DNA of 23,721 bases from Bacteroidales bacterium (GCA_016283985.1 JAEENZ010000077.1:1-23721); one strand, 5' to 3'. Shown: positions 15,153-23,721, counted from the first letter of the stretch. Notes: generated by a model not told the origin, from the letters alone. A program made the numbers and translations.

Positions 15153-18100
15153 ATGAAGAAACTGTTAGTATTAGCCGCGTTCCTTGCTTTTGTGCCTTCC
15201 TGCACCAAGATGATGGAACAGAACACCGAACCTGAGCAGATTCAGGAGCCGGCCCAGATAGAAACAGAAGAAACGGTGGTCTTCTCCGCCACTACCGAAG
15301 GTGCGACCAAAACCGTGCTTTCGGAAGATGGAGGAGTTTATCACGTCTTGTGGGCCACGGGTGATGTCATAAACGTGAACGGAACCAACCTGACCCTTCA
15401 GAGCGAGGATCAGCCCGCCGGTTACGGCCCTGGCGAGAAGAAGGGTAATTTTGCCGGATCAAAACCCCTTGCGGCGGGATCCGGCCCCAAGTATAAGGCT
15501 GTCTATCCTAATACCCTTAGGGACAAGTACGGGTATTTCAACCTCCCCGGTGAACAACCGTACCTGGCCGGAGGCGTAGCCGCCTTCCCCATGTATGCCG
15601 AGTCCGACGATGAGAGTTTCTCGTTCAAGAACCTTTGCGGTCTGATTCAACTTAACCTGAAGGGCGATAAGAGCGTCAGCACCATATCCCTCGTGGACAA
15701 GGACCCTTCCGAGCCCAAACCGATGAGCGGGCGTTTCAACGTCAGTGCAGATGCCGCCGTGCTCACGGCCGGCACGAACGGCACCGCCCTGGTCTGCGAA
15801 ACGCCGGTGGCCCTGAACACCGAGACCTTCACATCCTTCTTCATCACCGTTCCTGCCGCCACATACGGCAAGCTGAGGATAATCATAGAGGCTTACGACG
15901 GCACCACCTGCACCCTTACCAGCAAATCTGCAGTCACTGTCGAGAGGAGCATGATCACGCCAATCAACATCTCCAACCCGAACTTCAAGAACGAGACCGC
16001 CCAGATCACCTATACTACTTCGAACACCAGTAAGATAGACAAGTACCCTGCCGGTGCCGATGCGGCAGTTTTCGGAGATGGTTTGACTGTGGTCAGCCAT
16101 AACTATAATTCAGAGACAAAAACCGGTGTAATCACCTTCTCTGGGCCCGTTACCAGCGTAGGATATCATGCCTTCCGCGGTGTCAGCAACCTGAAGACGA
16201 TGACCATTCCCAACACGGTCACGTCCATCGGGGAGCGTGCATTCGAGAGTTGCGGCAACCTGGAGAGCGTCAACTTCCCGCGTTCGCTTTCGACAATCGG
16301 CACTTATGCATTTGTCAACAGCAGCAAGTTTGTGCCGGACGATCTGTCTCATATCAACACCATCTACGCCGGCGCGTTCCAAAGCGTCAATCTAAGCGGA
16401 ACGCTCATCCTGGGAGATAATTTCACAAGAATCGACTTTGATGCCTTCCGCAACACCAAGGTTTCGGAAGTGGTAATAGATCACACCCCGGAGACCATTG
16501 GAACCGGATTGTTCCTCAACTGTACTAGTTTGCAGGAGGTATCTTTCAGTGACGATATTGAAATCCCCTCTTACATGTTCCAAAGCTGTACCAGTCTTAG
16601 TACGCTGAATTACAATGCCGATGTCAGCAGCATAGGGGAGGCTGCATTCGACCATTGCACTTCGATGACTTCGCTGACTCTCCCATCGTCGCTGACGACC
16701 ATCGGGAAAGATGCCTTCAGCTATTGCACGGGGATTGAGACCATCGTTTTCCCGGACAATGTCTCATATATCGGCAGAGGAGCATTTGCGCACTGTACTT
16801 CGCTTGAAGAACTGAATCTGCCGTCCGGACTTGCCACCCTGTATGAAAGGGAGAATTTCGCAGCCTGCACATCGCTTACTACAGTCCATTTCCCTGTTAA
16901 TGAGACCTTCCATACCATTCCCTATCTCTGCTTCGACGGATGCACGAACCTGGTTTCTGCGGACATCCCGGCAAATGTGACCAACATAAGCCAACTGGCC
17001 TTCCGGAACTGCGGTTTCACCGAGCTCCCGGAAGGATGGGGAAGGAAGTCCATCACTTATGGGGACCAACCATTCAATGGATGCCCGATAATCTCCATTA
17101 CTTTCCCGGACGACTGGACGTCCATCCCGAATAATTTCTGCTGGGGATGGAAAAGCCTGCGGGAAGTGCATTTCGGATCGGGAGTGACTTCGGTCGGAAG
17201 CAGCGCTTTCCGCGAGTGCACCGCGCTTACAGACGGGGCCAAAGTGGTAATCCCCGCCAATGTGAACTCCATAGGAAGTCACTGCTTCTACCAGAGTGGT
17301 CTCACCAGCCTGCCTTCAGGCATCAACCGTGCTGATATCACCTTAGAAAGCTATGTCTTTGCAAAGTGTCATTTTGCTTCGGTGGATGTTTCCAATTGGA
17401 CAACCATACCTCAAGGTTGCTTCAGCGAATGCAGTTCTTTAACCAGTGCAGTATTCGGCAGCTCCCTTACATCTATCAAATCCTATGCATTCTCCAACTG
17501 TTCCTTGTTAGACACCGTCTCACCGCTGCCGGCTTCTCTAAACGATATGGGCAGTTATTGTTTCTCCGGGACCGCCCTGTCCGATATCCCGGCCGGCCTT
17601 CACGATTGTACTTTCGGGGAGCATATCTTTGAAGGGACTCCTATGACAAGCATCACGATGCCGGATGGGATGACTACCGTTCCTGCCTATATGTTCGCCA
17701 GCTGCGCCAGTCTCACAACGGTCGATCTCAACGATGTCACGACCCTTGGGAATTTCGCTTTCAGTGGTTGCAGCCTCCTGAATTCCGTAACGGCTCCCGA
17801 AGTCGTCACTGTAGGGGAGAATGCCTTCTACCGCAACCATGCGCTGGTATCCATCGAATTGCCGTCGGTCGTGACCGTCAAGAGCAACGCTTTCAACGAG
17901 AGCTCGCATCTGGAGACCGTCGATCTCGGCACGCACATCGCCACCCTTGGACAGGATTGCTTCAATAACATCCAGACCATGCAGGCGGTTTATATCCGCA
18001 ATGGTGCGGCGATTGTCTCGCTCTCAACACGCTTTACCAGTTATCCCGCCCACCCGAAACCGTTGATTTATGTCCCGGAAGGGCTGCTGGATTCTTATAA

Positions 18101-18797
18101 GGGTGCTGCCGGCTGGAGCAATTACAGGGAGTATTTCCGCGGTCTTGACATAGTAGTTTCGCTGCCTCCAGTCACCTCGATGCAACTCGGCGATGGCAGC
18201 GTGCCGTACTACAGCATCCCCGGCATCATAAATGCCCTTTGCGACAACGGCGGGACCCTGACCTTCCTTGCCGACAACACCGTCGATCTGACCTTTACCG
18301 GTACGGCGACCGGGGTGGTCGACATGAACGGACACAGCCAGAACAAGGTTTTCTGGATGCAGAACACAGGCGGAAGCATCACTGTCCGCAACGGCACCTT
18401 CACCCAGACCGGCGACTGCTTCGACGGCAAGACGGGCTTTGCCGATGGATATGGCGGAACCGTGATTCTGGAAAATATGACCGTGAAGGGAACCCTGTGG
18501 ACAGACAGCCACCCCTACATTATCCGCAGCGGTGACTATAACCAGATCAGGAACATGAAGAAAAACGATGTCACCTCCGATGGCTCCGGAACGGTTACCA
18601 TCGAAGGCGGCACCTTCAAAAGCTTCTATAATTACTCGAGCAGCGGCTGGACCTACGGGGACTATTATATCTCTGGCGGAAAGTTTGCTTTCGACCCTAG
18701 AACTGCAACCAACGTCACAATAGTTGCGGGCCACTCCGTAGTGCCCAATACCGATGGCGACAGTGCGACATTCCCATATAAGGTAGTCGCCGACTAG
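15153..18797 (+). CDS. BspA-like leucine-rich-repeat surface lipoprotein
   Basis: The protein has 1214 residues. The lipobox FVPSC gives Cys17, followed by a Glu/Gln-rich linker. Residues about 40-280 resemble a fimbrillin-like N-terminal domain (VVFSATTEGATKTVLSEDG, FKNLCGLIQLNLKG, FFITVPAATYGKL). Residues about 330-995 hold some two dozen LRR_5 (BspA/TpLRR) repeats of roughly 23 residues, of type LxxIxxPxxVxxIGxxAFxxC. Residues about 1005-1214 form Gly-rich strands like a beta-helix (GGTLTFLADNTVDLTF, GSITVRNGTFTQTG, GTVTIEGGTFKSF). BspA proteins bind host proteins or other bacteria; that role here is by family only. It follows a small peptide gene and converges on the M48 gene with only two bases between the stops. 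Confidence 0.88.
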   Translation: MKKLLVLAAFLAFVPSCTKMMEQNTEPEQIQEPAQIETEETVVFSATTEGATKTVLSEDGGVYHVLWATGDVINVNGTNLTLQSEDQPAGYGPGEKKGNFAGSKPLAAGSGPKYKAVYPNTLRDKYGYFNLPGEQPYLAGGVAAFPMYAESDDESFSFKNLCGLIQLNLKGDKSVSTISLVDKDPSEPKPMSGRFNVSADAAVLTAGTNGTALVCETPVALNTETFTSFFITVPAATYGKLRIIIEAYDGTTCTLTSKSAVTVERSMITPINISNPNFKNETAQITYTTSNTSKIDKYPAGADAAVFGDGLTVVSHNYNSETKTGVITFSGPVTSVGYHAFRGVSNLKTMTIPNTVTSIGERAFESCGNLESVNFPRSLSTIGTYAFVNSSKFVPDDLSHINTIYAGAFQSVNLSGTLILGDNFTRIDFDAFRNTKVSEVVIDHTPETIGTGLFLNCTSLQEVSFSDDIEIPSYMFQSCTSLSTLNYNADVSSIGEAAFDHCTSMTSLTLPSSLTTIGKDAFSYCTGIETIVFPDNVSYIGRGAFAHCTSLEELNLPSGLATLYERENFAACTSLTTVHFPVNETFHTIPYLCFDGCTNLVSADIPANVTNISQLAFRNCGFTELPEGWGRKSITYGDQPFNGCPIISITFPDDWTSIPNNFCWGWKSLREVHFGSGVTSVGSSAFRECTALTDGAKVVIPANVNSIGSHCFYQSGLTSLPSGINRADITLESYVFAKCHFASVDVSNWTTIPQGCFSECSSLTSAVFGSSLTSIKSYAFSNCSLLDTVSPLPASLNDMGSYCFSGTALSDIPAGLHDCTFGEHIFEGTPMTSITMPDGMTTVPAYMFASCASLTTVDLNDVTTLGNFAFSGCSLLNSVTAPEVVTVGENAFYRNHALVSIELPSVVTVKSNAFNESSHLETVDLGTHIATLGQDCFNNIQTMQAVYIRNGAAIVSLSTRFTSYPAHPKPLIYVPEGLLDSYKGAAGWSNYREYFRGLDIVVSLPPVTSMQLGDGSVPYYSIPGIINALCDNGGTLTFLADNTVDLTFTGTATGVVDMNGHSQNKVFWMQNTGGSITVRNGTFTQTGDCFDGKTGFADGYGGTVILENMTVKGTLWTDSHPYIIRSGDYNQIRNMKKNDVTSDGSGTVTIEGGTFKSFYNYSSSGWTYGDYYISGGKFAFDPRTATNVTIVAGHSVVPNTDGDSATFPYKVVAD

Positions 18798-18799
18798 AA

Positions 18800-19579
18800 C
18801 TACTTCGCCGGGCGGGTGTAACCGTCGGCCGTTGCCTTCTTGTTAACCCTGTCGATACGGGACTGAGTGTCAGGATGGGAGGAGAAGAGGTTGGCGATGG
18901 AACTTATCTGGGTGGGAGTTCCGGATTCGGACTTGCTCATCAGCTTCTCGAACGCCATGGCCATGTAGTAGGGGTTCTTGTTTGCTCCCTTCAGGAATTC
19001 ATATCCGAAATCATCCGCCTCGGTCTCCTGCTTGCGGGAGTATTTGGCGTTTATCATCTGCTCTCCAAGCTGGCCGAGCACGCTGTCGGTGAGGGCGGCG
19101 GCCATGTTTCCGGTAGATGCTATCACGTCCATCGCCGCGGAGGCGTAGAGGCTCATCTTGTAGGCGTTGAGGGTGTGCTTGAGGGCCACGTGGCCTACCT
19201 CATGGCCGATTACTCCGAGGGCTTCGTGATCCGTCATCACGTCCAGAAGGCCGGTGTAGACACGCACGTTGCCGTCAGCGCAGGCGAAGGCGTTCACCTC
19301 GTCGTTCTTGTAAACCTTGAAGGTCAGGGGCGTGCCGTCTACGTCGGTGAGGCCCTTGGTAATGCGGTTGAGGCGGGTCACATAGTTGCCGCTGGTCACT
19401 ATCTGGCTTTCAGCGTCGAGCTGTGCCACGGACTGGGAAACATATCCGAGGATATCGTTGTCGGTGATGGCCATGGCCTGCAGGATCTTGGCACCGCTCT
19501 GGCTCAGGCGGGCCTGGTTGAGGGATGCGCAGGAGGTCATGCCGAGCGCAACCGCGAGGATAAAGAGGAGACGTTTCAT
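18800..19579 (-). CDS. M48-family zinc metalloprotease lipoprotein
   Basis: The protein has 259 residues. The lipobox GMTSC gives Cys17. The zinc site is HEVGH at 126-130 (His126, Glu127, His130), with the third ligand likely Glu187 in ETEADDFGYEFL. The SSHP motif at 233-236 is also typical of M48 enzymes of the BepA/LoiP/YfgC type. Such periplasmic lipoproteins take part in quality control of outer-membrane proteins, which would suit the barrel-rich neighbourhood, though that link is inference. There are no TPR repeats, so it is the short form rather than full BepA. It is divergent from clpB across 99 bases. Confidence 0.93.
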   Translation of the reverse strand: MKRLLFILAVALGMTSCASLNQARLSQSGAKILQAMAITDNDILGYVSQSVAQLDAESQIVTSGNYVTRLNRITKGLTDVDGTPLTFKVYKNDEVNAFACADGNVRVYTGLLDVMTDHEALGVIGHEVGHVALKHTLNAYKMSLYASAAMDVIASTGNMAAALTDSVLGQLGEQMINAKYSRKQETEADDFGYEFLKGANKNPYYMAMAFEKLMSKSESGTPTQISSIANLFSSHPDTQSRIDRVNKKATADGYTRPAK

Positions 19580-19601
19580 GTTTTAGCGTATTAACAGATA
19601 G

Positions 19602-19609
19602 CAAATATA
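19602..19609 (-). promoter_or_regulatory. Putative -7 box for the M48 gene
   Basis: TATATTTG on the minus strand matches TAnnTTTG and lies 22 bases upstream of the ATG at 19579. No convincing -33 TTTG is seen at the usual distance. Confidence 0.4.
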
Positions 19610-19663
19610 ATAAAAAATGACATAATGGCACTGGAATGCTATTTGTCTTTTCTGTCGACGAAA

Positions 19664-19669
19664 AAGGAG
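19664..19669 (+). promoter_or_regulatory. Shine-Dalgarno deciding the clpB start
   Basis: AAGGAG lies nine bases before the ATG at 19679. The in-frame ATG at 19625 lacks such a site and would add an unrelated 18-residue stretch. Confidence 0.6.
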
Positions 19670-19678
19670 ACAAGTACT

Positions 19679-21730
19679 ATGGAAAACAAATACGAATTCC
19701 TCAGCAAATACGCCATCGACCTCAACGAGGCCGCGGCAAAGGGCAAGCTCGACCCGGTGATCGGGCGCGACGACGAGATCCGTCGCGTGCTGCAGATACT
19801 GAGCCGGCGTACCAAGAACAACCCCATCCTGGTTGGCGAACCGGGCGTGGGCAAGACAGCCATATCCGAAGGCATCGCCACCAAGATAATCAACGGCCAG
19901 GTGCCGGAAAACCTCAAGTCCAAGAAGGTCTATTCCCTTGATATGGGCGCACTTATCGCAGGCGCGAAATATCAGGGCGAGTTCGAGGAGCGCCTGAAGG
20001 GAGTGGTGAAGGAAGTGGTCGAGAGCGAGGGCGAGATCATCCTCTTCATCGACGAGATCCACACCCTGGTCGGGGCCGGCAGGTCCTCCGGCGCGATGGA
20101 CGCATCCAACATCCTGAAGCCTGCGCTTGCGCGAGGCGAACTCCGTACCATCGGCTCTACCACCCTCGACGAGTACCAGAAGTACTTCGAGCAGGACAAG
20201 GCCCTGGAGCGCCGTTTCCAGAAGGTGATGGTGGATGAACCTTCGCCCGCCGAGAGCATAGCCATCCTCCGCGGCCTGAAGGAGAAATACGAGAATCACC
20301 ACAAGGTGCGCATCGAGGATGACGCCCTCATCGCGGCCGTGAACCTCAGCCACCGCTACATCAACAACCGTTTCCTCCCGGACAAGGCCATCGACCTGGT
20401 GGATGAGGCGGCTTCCAAGCTGCGCCTGGAGATGAATTCGGTGCCGGAGCCCATCGACGACCTGAACTCCCGCATCCGCCAGCTGGAGATAGAGAAGGAG
20501 GCGGTGAAGCGCGAGAGCACCTCGCTTAAGGCGGAGAAGATAGATTCCGAGTTGACGGAACTGAAGGCGAAGCGCGAGGAGCTGATGAAGCGTTGGGATT
20601 CCGAGAAGTCCATCGTTGCCGACCTGCAGAAAGCCCGGCAGGAGATAGAGGACTGCGAGAACGAGGCCCGCATCGCCGAGCGCCAGGGCAACTACGGCAA
20701 GGTGGCTGAACTGCGCTACGGCAGGATCGCCCAGGCCCGCGCCCGAATCGAGGAGCTCTCCGCCAAGCAGGCCGCCATCAAGAATCCTATTATAAATGAG
20801 GCGGTTACGCCCGAGGATATCGCCGAGGTCGTGGCCCGCTGGACGGGCATCCCCGTGAACCGTATGCTGGAGAGCGAGAAGGAGAAGCTGCTGCGCATGG
20901 AAAGCGAGTTGCACAAGCGCGTGGTGGGCCAGGACAAGGCCATCGCCGCCGTGTCCGACGCAGTCCGCCGCAGCCGCGCAGGCCTCTCGAACGAGCATCG
21001 GCCGATAGGCTCATTCCTCTTCCTTGGCACCACCGGCGTGGGCAAGACCGAGCTGGCGAAGGCCCTGGCTGAGTTCCTCTTCAACGACGAGACGATGATG
21101 ACCCGTATCGACATGAGCGAGTACCAGGAATCCCATACGGTGAGCCGCCTGATAGGCGCGCCTCCCGGATATGTGGGTTACGATGAGGGCGGCCAGCTGA
21201 CAGAGGCCGTACGCCGCAAGCCCTATTCCGTGATCCTGCTGGACGAGATCGAGAAGGCCCACCCGGACGTGTTCAACATCCTCCTGCAGGTGCTGGACGA
21301 CGGCCGCCTGACGGATAACAAGGGCCGCACGGTGGACTTCAAGAACACCATCCTCATCATGACCTCCAACCTCAAGGAGGAGGAACTGCGCCTGCGCATG
21401 AGGCCGGAATTCCTGAACAGGATAGACGAGATCGTGGTGTTCGATGCGCTCACGCACGAGAATATTAGGGAAATCGTGCACATCCAGATGGGTATTCTGC
21501 AGAAGAAACTCGAAGAGGATAACGTTGCCCTCACTTACACCAAGGCCTTCGAAGACGACATGGTCGAAAACGGCTATGACCCCGTCTTCGGCGCCCGCCC
21601 CGTCAAGCGCTTGATCCAGCGCGAGCTGGTGAACAAGCTCGCCCGCGAGATCCTGGAAGGCAAGATTCGAAAAGATTCCGCCATCGAAGTAGACAGTGCG
21701 GGTGGGGAGACGGTGCTGAGGAATAGATAA
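19679..21730 (+). CDS. clpB: ClpB-type AAA+ disaggregase lacking the N-domain
   Basis: The protein has 683 residues; typical ClpB has about 860. It begins [19 protein letters not shown], equal to the linker just before AAA-1, so the whole Clp N-domain (about 145 residues) is absent. AAA-1 has Walker A GEPGVGKT (53-60) and Walker B ILFIDEIH (121-128). A full-length coiled-coil M-domain (about 255-365) marks it as ClpB rather than ClpC or ClpA. AAA-2 has Walker A GTTGVGKT (450-457), Walker B VILLDEIE (518-525), and GAR sensor 2 (638-640). After TSNL (562-565) about 19 residues normally present before RPEFLNR are missing. There is no IGF/L ClpP loop that I can see. ClpB works with DnaK to dissolve aggregates. 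A bidirectional terminator follows. Confidence 0.9.
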   Translation: MENKYEFLSKYAIDLNEAAAKGKLDPVIGRDDEIRRVLQILSRRTKNNPILVGEPGVGKTAISEGIATKIINGQVPENLKSKKVYSLDMGALIAGAKYQGEFEERLKGVVKEVVESEGEIILFIDEIHTLVGAGRSSGAMDASNILKPALARGELRTIGSTTLDEYQKYFEQDKALERRFQKVMVDEPSPAESIAILRGLKEKYENHHKVRIEDDALIAAVNLSHRYINNRFLPDKAIDLVDEAASKLRLEMNSVPEPIDDLNSRIRQLEIEKEAVKRESTSLKAEKIDSELTELKAKREELMKRWDSEKSIVADLQKARQEIEDCENEARIAERQGNYGKVAELRYGRIAQARARIEELSAKQAAIKNPIINEAVTPEDIAEVVARWTGIPVNRMLESEKEKLLRMESELHKRVVGQDKAIAAVSDAVRRSRAGLSNEHRPIGSFLFLGTTGVGKTELAKALAEFLFNDETMMTRIDMSEYQESHTVSRLIGAPPGYVGYDEGGQLTEAVRRKPYSVILLDEIEKAHPDVFNILLQVLDDGRLTDNKGRTVDFKNTILIMTSNLKEEELRLRMRPEFLNRIDEIVVFDALTHENIREIVHIQMGILQKKLEEDNVALTYTKAFEDDMVENGYDPVFGARPVKRLIQRELVNKLAREILEGKIRKDSAIEVDSAGGETVLRNR

Positions 21731-21731
21731 A

Positions 21732-21768
21732 AAAAAAGGAGGTTGCTTACTCAGCAGTCTCCTTTTTT
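21732..21768. terminator. Bidirectional intrinsic terminator
   Basis: AAAAAAGGAG (21732-21741) is perfectly complementary to CTCCTTTTTT (21759-21768). An inner TGCT/AGCA pairing (21744-21747 with 21753-21756) continues the stem after a short mismatch. The A and T runs give a U-tract on either strand. It ends clpB on the plus strand and the fimbrillin-like gene on the minus strand, whose stop is 20 bases away. Confidence 0.88.
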
Positions 21769-21788
21769 AGGACTATTAAATAAAGGTT

Positions 21789-23483
21789 TTATTTCCTTGT
21801 GAATGTCATTCCAGTTGCCGCGCTATCTCCAGGGTTGGCTTGATAGACTCTGGTATAGGTGCTGTTTAGCCCAGTTGCCGAAGCGTCTGAAGCGGTAACC
21901 AAACTAATGGCAACGACATAGTATGTTTTGCTGCTTTTTTTCAGGGTCTTTGCATTGGAAGAATTGTATGTCAGTTTGTTGAAATCTGCAGAACAACTAA
22001 TCCAGAGCCTGAAATAATTGTTGGCATCGCAAACAGGATTAGGAGCAAAATCCCACCCTATGCCTTTGGAAACGAATCCGCCGCCCAAACCAGGAAGGGC
22101 GGTCATGTGAGATTTACCACTAACAGGCGCCGTGAGCTCTTGTGCGGACGTGCCATCGAACATGATTCCGAATTTGCACATTTTTGCAGTGTAATCAATA
22201 TCCACGATCGCATCAAGAATATAATTGTCGTATAATCCTGAAATACCAATATTGTTCGTTAAACCATCGGGTGCAGATACATTATAAGGGTTTGTAAATG
22301 TAACATCGGTATTATCGTTGGCAACGCTAGGACCGAATTTCTTACTGTTAATGGTCCAAGTTCCCTTGAAATCGGCCGCAGAAATCTGAGTGATTTTAAC
22401 AGTTTTTCCGGAATCAAAAGTAAGAGTTTCGATTCTAGGCAAATTTGTATCATTAGCCGTCCAGCTGATAACGCCAGTAGTACTATTATAAGATAACCAG
22501 GAGGGAATAGAAGAATATGACTCCCCACTATTAAATGTGACAGAGCCTGCCGCATCCGTTGTCCATTTGTCAATGCTGTCAAATGCAAGAGTGCGGGCTA
22601 CCCTATACACTTTGCCTGCAGAGATGCTTGATGCGGCATTGAAGACTACGGAACATTTTACCCCATCAACATCTCCAGTAATCGTGGCGCCATCAAACAC
22701 GCTATTTTCCCAGACGGTAATATATGCAGTTGCGACTTGTCCGGATACGGATGCCGGGTGGAAGGTTATCGCTCCTTTGGTGCTTGAACCTCCGGGATTT
22801 CCCCATGAAATATGAACTTTATTGTAAACATCTTCGTCGTACAACGTAATGGTTGTATGCTCGTCAGCTGTAGGAGTAACCCCGTCAGGGAAGGTAAGTT
22901 CTACTTTGAGAACGCTGGTTTTGTATGCGAAAGAAATATGGGCGATTTTGTCACCTGTTCCAGGATCCGTGGTCATGCTGGATACTTCCGTGCCGCCTAC
23001 AATAACATGTAACAGATTTGCGTCTGCCAGTTGACCGGATTGGTTCCGAAGATCGCAAAAAGTGGGGGTTGAATTATACGATATCGGCGTCACGTTGTTG
23101 TCCAGATAGAAGAAAATATCTGTTGCATCAGCAGGAATGGTCTTGCAATCGGACTCAAATGATGCACTCTTATGATCAAGAGAAAGAGTGGACTCGTCTA
23201 ATGACATGAACATTCTGTCTTTTTCTTCATCCGAAGTGTTTATGTACTTCAACTGTGTGGCCCCATTTTTAAAATAGCCCCACAAATGATCGGTTTTATC
23301 TTGGAAAGTAAGGGAATATCCTCCGGCTCCATTATCAGTAAAAGTGAGCTTAGTTGTGGGGGCGGAAGCTTTTACAATCAGTTTTCCTCCTTCAGGGGAA
23401 ACACTCTCATTATTAGTTGGTTCTTTGGTGCAGGAAACAAGAGCTGCAGCAATAGCAAATGCTATAAAAATTCTTTTTGTCAT
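21789..23483 (-). CDS. Fimbrillin-like surface lipoprotein
   Basis: The protein has 564 residues. The signal peptide MTKRIFIAFAIAAALVSC gives lipid Cys18, followed by TKEPTNNES. The N-terminal half (about 28-310) resembles fimbrillin-family proteins: KLIVKASAPTTKLTF, DHLWGYFKNG, then ADATDIFFYLD and FAYKTSVLKVELTFPDG. The C-terminal half, from about 318, is a separate beta-rich region (IDKWTTDAAGSVTFNSG, FKGTWTINSKKFG) of unknown fold. It may be a pilus subunit, tip protein or adhesin; I cannot tell which. I chose the ATG at 23483, since a GGAGG at 23492-23496 lies eight bases before it, over the upstream in-frame ATG at 23522. The gene is visibly richer in A+T than its neighbours, which may mean transfer. 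A small peptide frame precedes it. Confidence 0.75.
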   Translation of the reverse strand: MTKRIFIAFAIAAALVSCTKEPTNNESVSPEGGKLIVKASAPTTKLTFTDNGAGGYSLTFQDKTDHLWGYFKNGATQLKYINTSDEEKDRMFMSLDESTLSLDHKSASFESDCKTIPADATDIFFYLDNNVTPISYNSTPTFCDLRNQSGQLADANLLHVIVGGTEVSSMTTDPGTGDKIAHISFAYKTSVLKVELTFPDGVTPTADEHTTITLYDEDVYNKVHISWGNPGGSSTKGAITFHPASVSGQVATAYITVWENSVFDGATITGDVDGVKCSVVFNAASSISAGKVYRVARTLAFDSIDKWTTDAAGSVTFNSGESYSSIPSWLSYNSTTGVISWTANDTNLPRIETLTFDSGKTVKITQISAADFKGTWTINSKKFGPSVANDNTDVTFTNPYNVSAPDGLTNNIGISGLYDNYILDAIVDIDYTAKMCKFGIMFDGTSAQELTAPVSGKSHMTALPGLGGGFVSKGIGWDFAPNPVCDANNYFRLWISCSADFNKLTYNSSNAKTLKKSSKTYYVVAISLVTASDASATGLNSTYTRVYQANPGDSAATGMTFTRK

Positions 23484-23491
23484 AGCTTTGT

Positions 23492-23496
23492 CCTCC
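23492..23496 (-). promoter_or_regulatory. Shine-Dalgarno of the fimbrillin-like gene
   Basis: GGAGG on the minus strand lies eight bases before the ATG at 23483. It has the same core and spacing as the site before the BspA-like gene, and likewise begins just after the stop of a small peptide frame. Confidence 0.6.
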
Positions 23497-23499
23497 AAA

Positions 23500-23634
23500 T
23501 TAAAGATCACCACCAAATTCAAGATCCAGGTCGGTTCCCAAATCTACTTCAGGATCGACAAGACCACTTTGGCACAAAGGCCCGGAAACATTGATGCGAA
23601 TCGCCTCACAAGTAGGTGATTCATAAGGACTTAC
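23500..23634 (-). CDS. Second small YESP...LCxSG peptide, start not found
   Basis: An open frame of 44 codons reads VSPYESPTCEAIRINV, then SGPLCQSGLVDPEV, and ends DLGTDLDLEFGGDL. It shares YESP, the Glu three residues later and LCxSG at the same spacing with the peptide at 15004-15138, and has the same acidic Gly/Asp-rich tail. Its stop is 16 bases before the fimbrillin-like start. The frame stays open upstream through the poly-G run to a TAA just beyond, but contains no ATG. A gain of one G, or a loss of two, would join it to the ATG at 23687. So it is either a phase-off or broken gene, a gene with a non-standard start, or a victim of a homopolymer error. Confidence 0.5.
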   Translation of the reverse strand, partial: VSPYESPTCEAIRINVSGPLCQSGLVDPEVDLGTDLDLEFGGDL

Positions 23635-23635
23635 G

Positions 23636-23646
23636 CCCCCCCCCCC
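23636..23646 (-). repeat. Poly-G tract (11 G on the coding strand)
   Basis: Eleven consecutive C on the plus strand are G on the strand of the peptide and lipoprotein genes. Homopolymers this long are prone to slippage. The tract lies exactly where the peptide frame and its only nearby ATG are out of register. Confidence 0.8.
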
Positions 23647-23662
23647 GTCAAGAATTCGGGGG
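23642..23662. repeat. Small hairpin beside the poly-G tract
   Basis: CCCCCG (23642-23647) pairs with CGGGGG (23657-23662) around a nine-base loop. Part of the poly-C/G run forms one arm, so tract length would change the possible registers of the stem. Confidence 0.4.
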
Positions 23663-23721
23663 TAAAACTGATTTTTGTGTTAACCATGTTATTAATGTTA
23701 ATTGGTTGTCATTCAGCGTTT
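23663..23721. other. A+T-rich leader to the window edge
   Basis: It is rich in TTAA and ATTAAT words and holds the ATG at 23687 discussed above. I see no exact TAnnTTTG box on the minus strand here, so the promoter of the fimbrillin-like locus is probably beyond the window or of another type. Confidence 0.4.

Larger units (their letters stand above)
23631..23687 (-). other. Short ATG-initiated frame running into the poly-G tract
   Basis: With 11 G this frame reads MVNTKISFTPEFLTGGGA and stops at a TAA (23631-23633) one codon after the run. With 9 or 12 G it would read through into the YESP peptide frame and give a product of about 61-62 residues. No ribosome binding site is seen before the ATG. 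It is listed as a candidate start for the peptide gene, not as an independent gene. Confidence 0.3.

Noticed and set aside
19583..20998. 471-codon minus-strand frame opposite clpB
   Set aside because: ClpB motifs are complete on the plus strand; the antisense frame is low complexity and would also cover the M48 promoter.

Overview
The window looks like a chromosomal segment of a Bacteroidales bacterium of fairly high G+C. The support is a set of TAnnTTTG promoter boxes, a PheS of Bacteroidota type with a CxxC-x4-CxxC insert, a TonB-dependent receptor with a carboxypeptidase-regulatory-like N-terminal domain, and several lipoprotein families of this phylum (DUF4876-like, HmuY-like, fimbrillin-like, BspA-like). 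I cannot fix the family or genus from the sequence alone.

Layout. 1-257 is non-coding and full of inverted repeats, ending in a 57-nt near-perfect palindrome that abuts the 3' end of a tRNA-Ser(GCU) gene (258-344, minus). Next come a C69-family dipeptidase (410-2113, minus), a small secreted charged protein (2162-2581) and pheS (2585-3622), the last two spaced as an operon. A good promoter carrying a perfect dyad starts a tightly packed seven-gene cluster, 3690-14934. It encodes a TonB-dependent receptor, a DUF4876-like lipoprotein, a DUF6850-like outer-membrane barrel, two tandem C25 (gingipain-like) peptidases with helical-repeat tails, a papain-like C1 peptidase and a short HmuY-like lipoprotein. 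Gaps are 12 and 11 nt or less, and three junctions overlap, two of them as ATGA. A new promoter then drives a 44-codon peptide gene and a large BspA-like surface lipoprotein (15153-18797). Convergent to it is an M48 metalloprotease lipoprotein (18800-19579, minus). Divergent from that is a ClpB-type disaggregase without its N-domain (19679-21730). A bidirectional terminator separates clpB from a more A+T-rich fimbrillin-like lipoprotein gene (21789-23483, minus), which is preceded by a second small peptide gene of the same kind as the first and by a run of 11 G.

How it may work together. The seven-gene cluster reads as a protein-degrading and uptake system. Three secreted or surface cysteine peptidases, two outer-membrane barrels and two lipoproteins are made from one transcript. 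The HmuY-like partner recalls gingipain-assisted haem acquisition in Porphyromonas, but the cargo here is inference. The second theme is surface variation: two surface lipoproteins each sit behind a small peptide gene with a shared YESP...LCxSG motif. In the second locus the peptide frame is broken exactly at a poly-G tract, which would fit slipped-strand phase variation or an assembly error.
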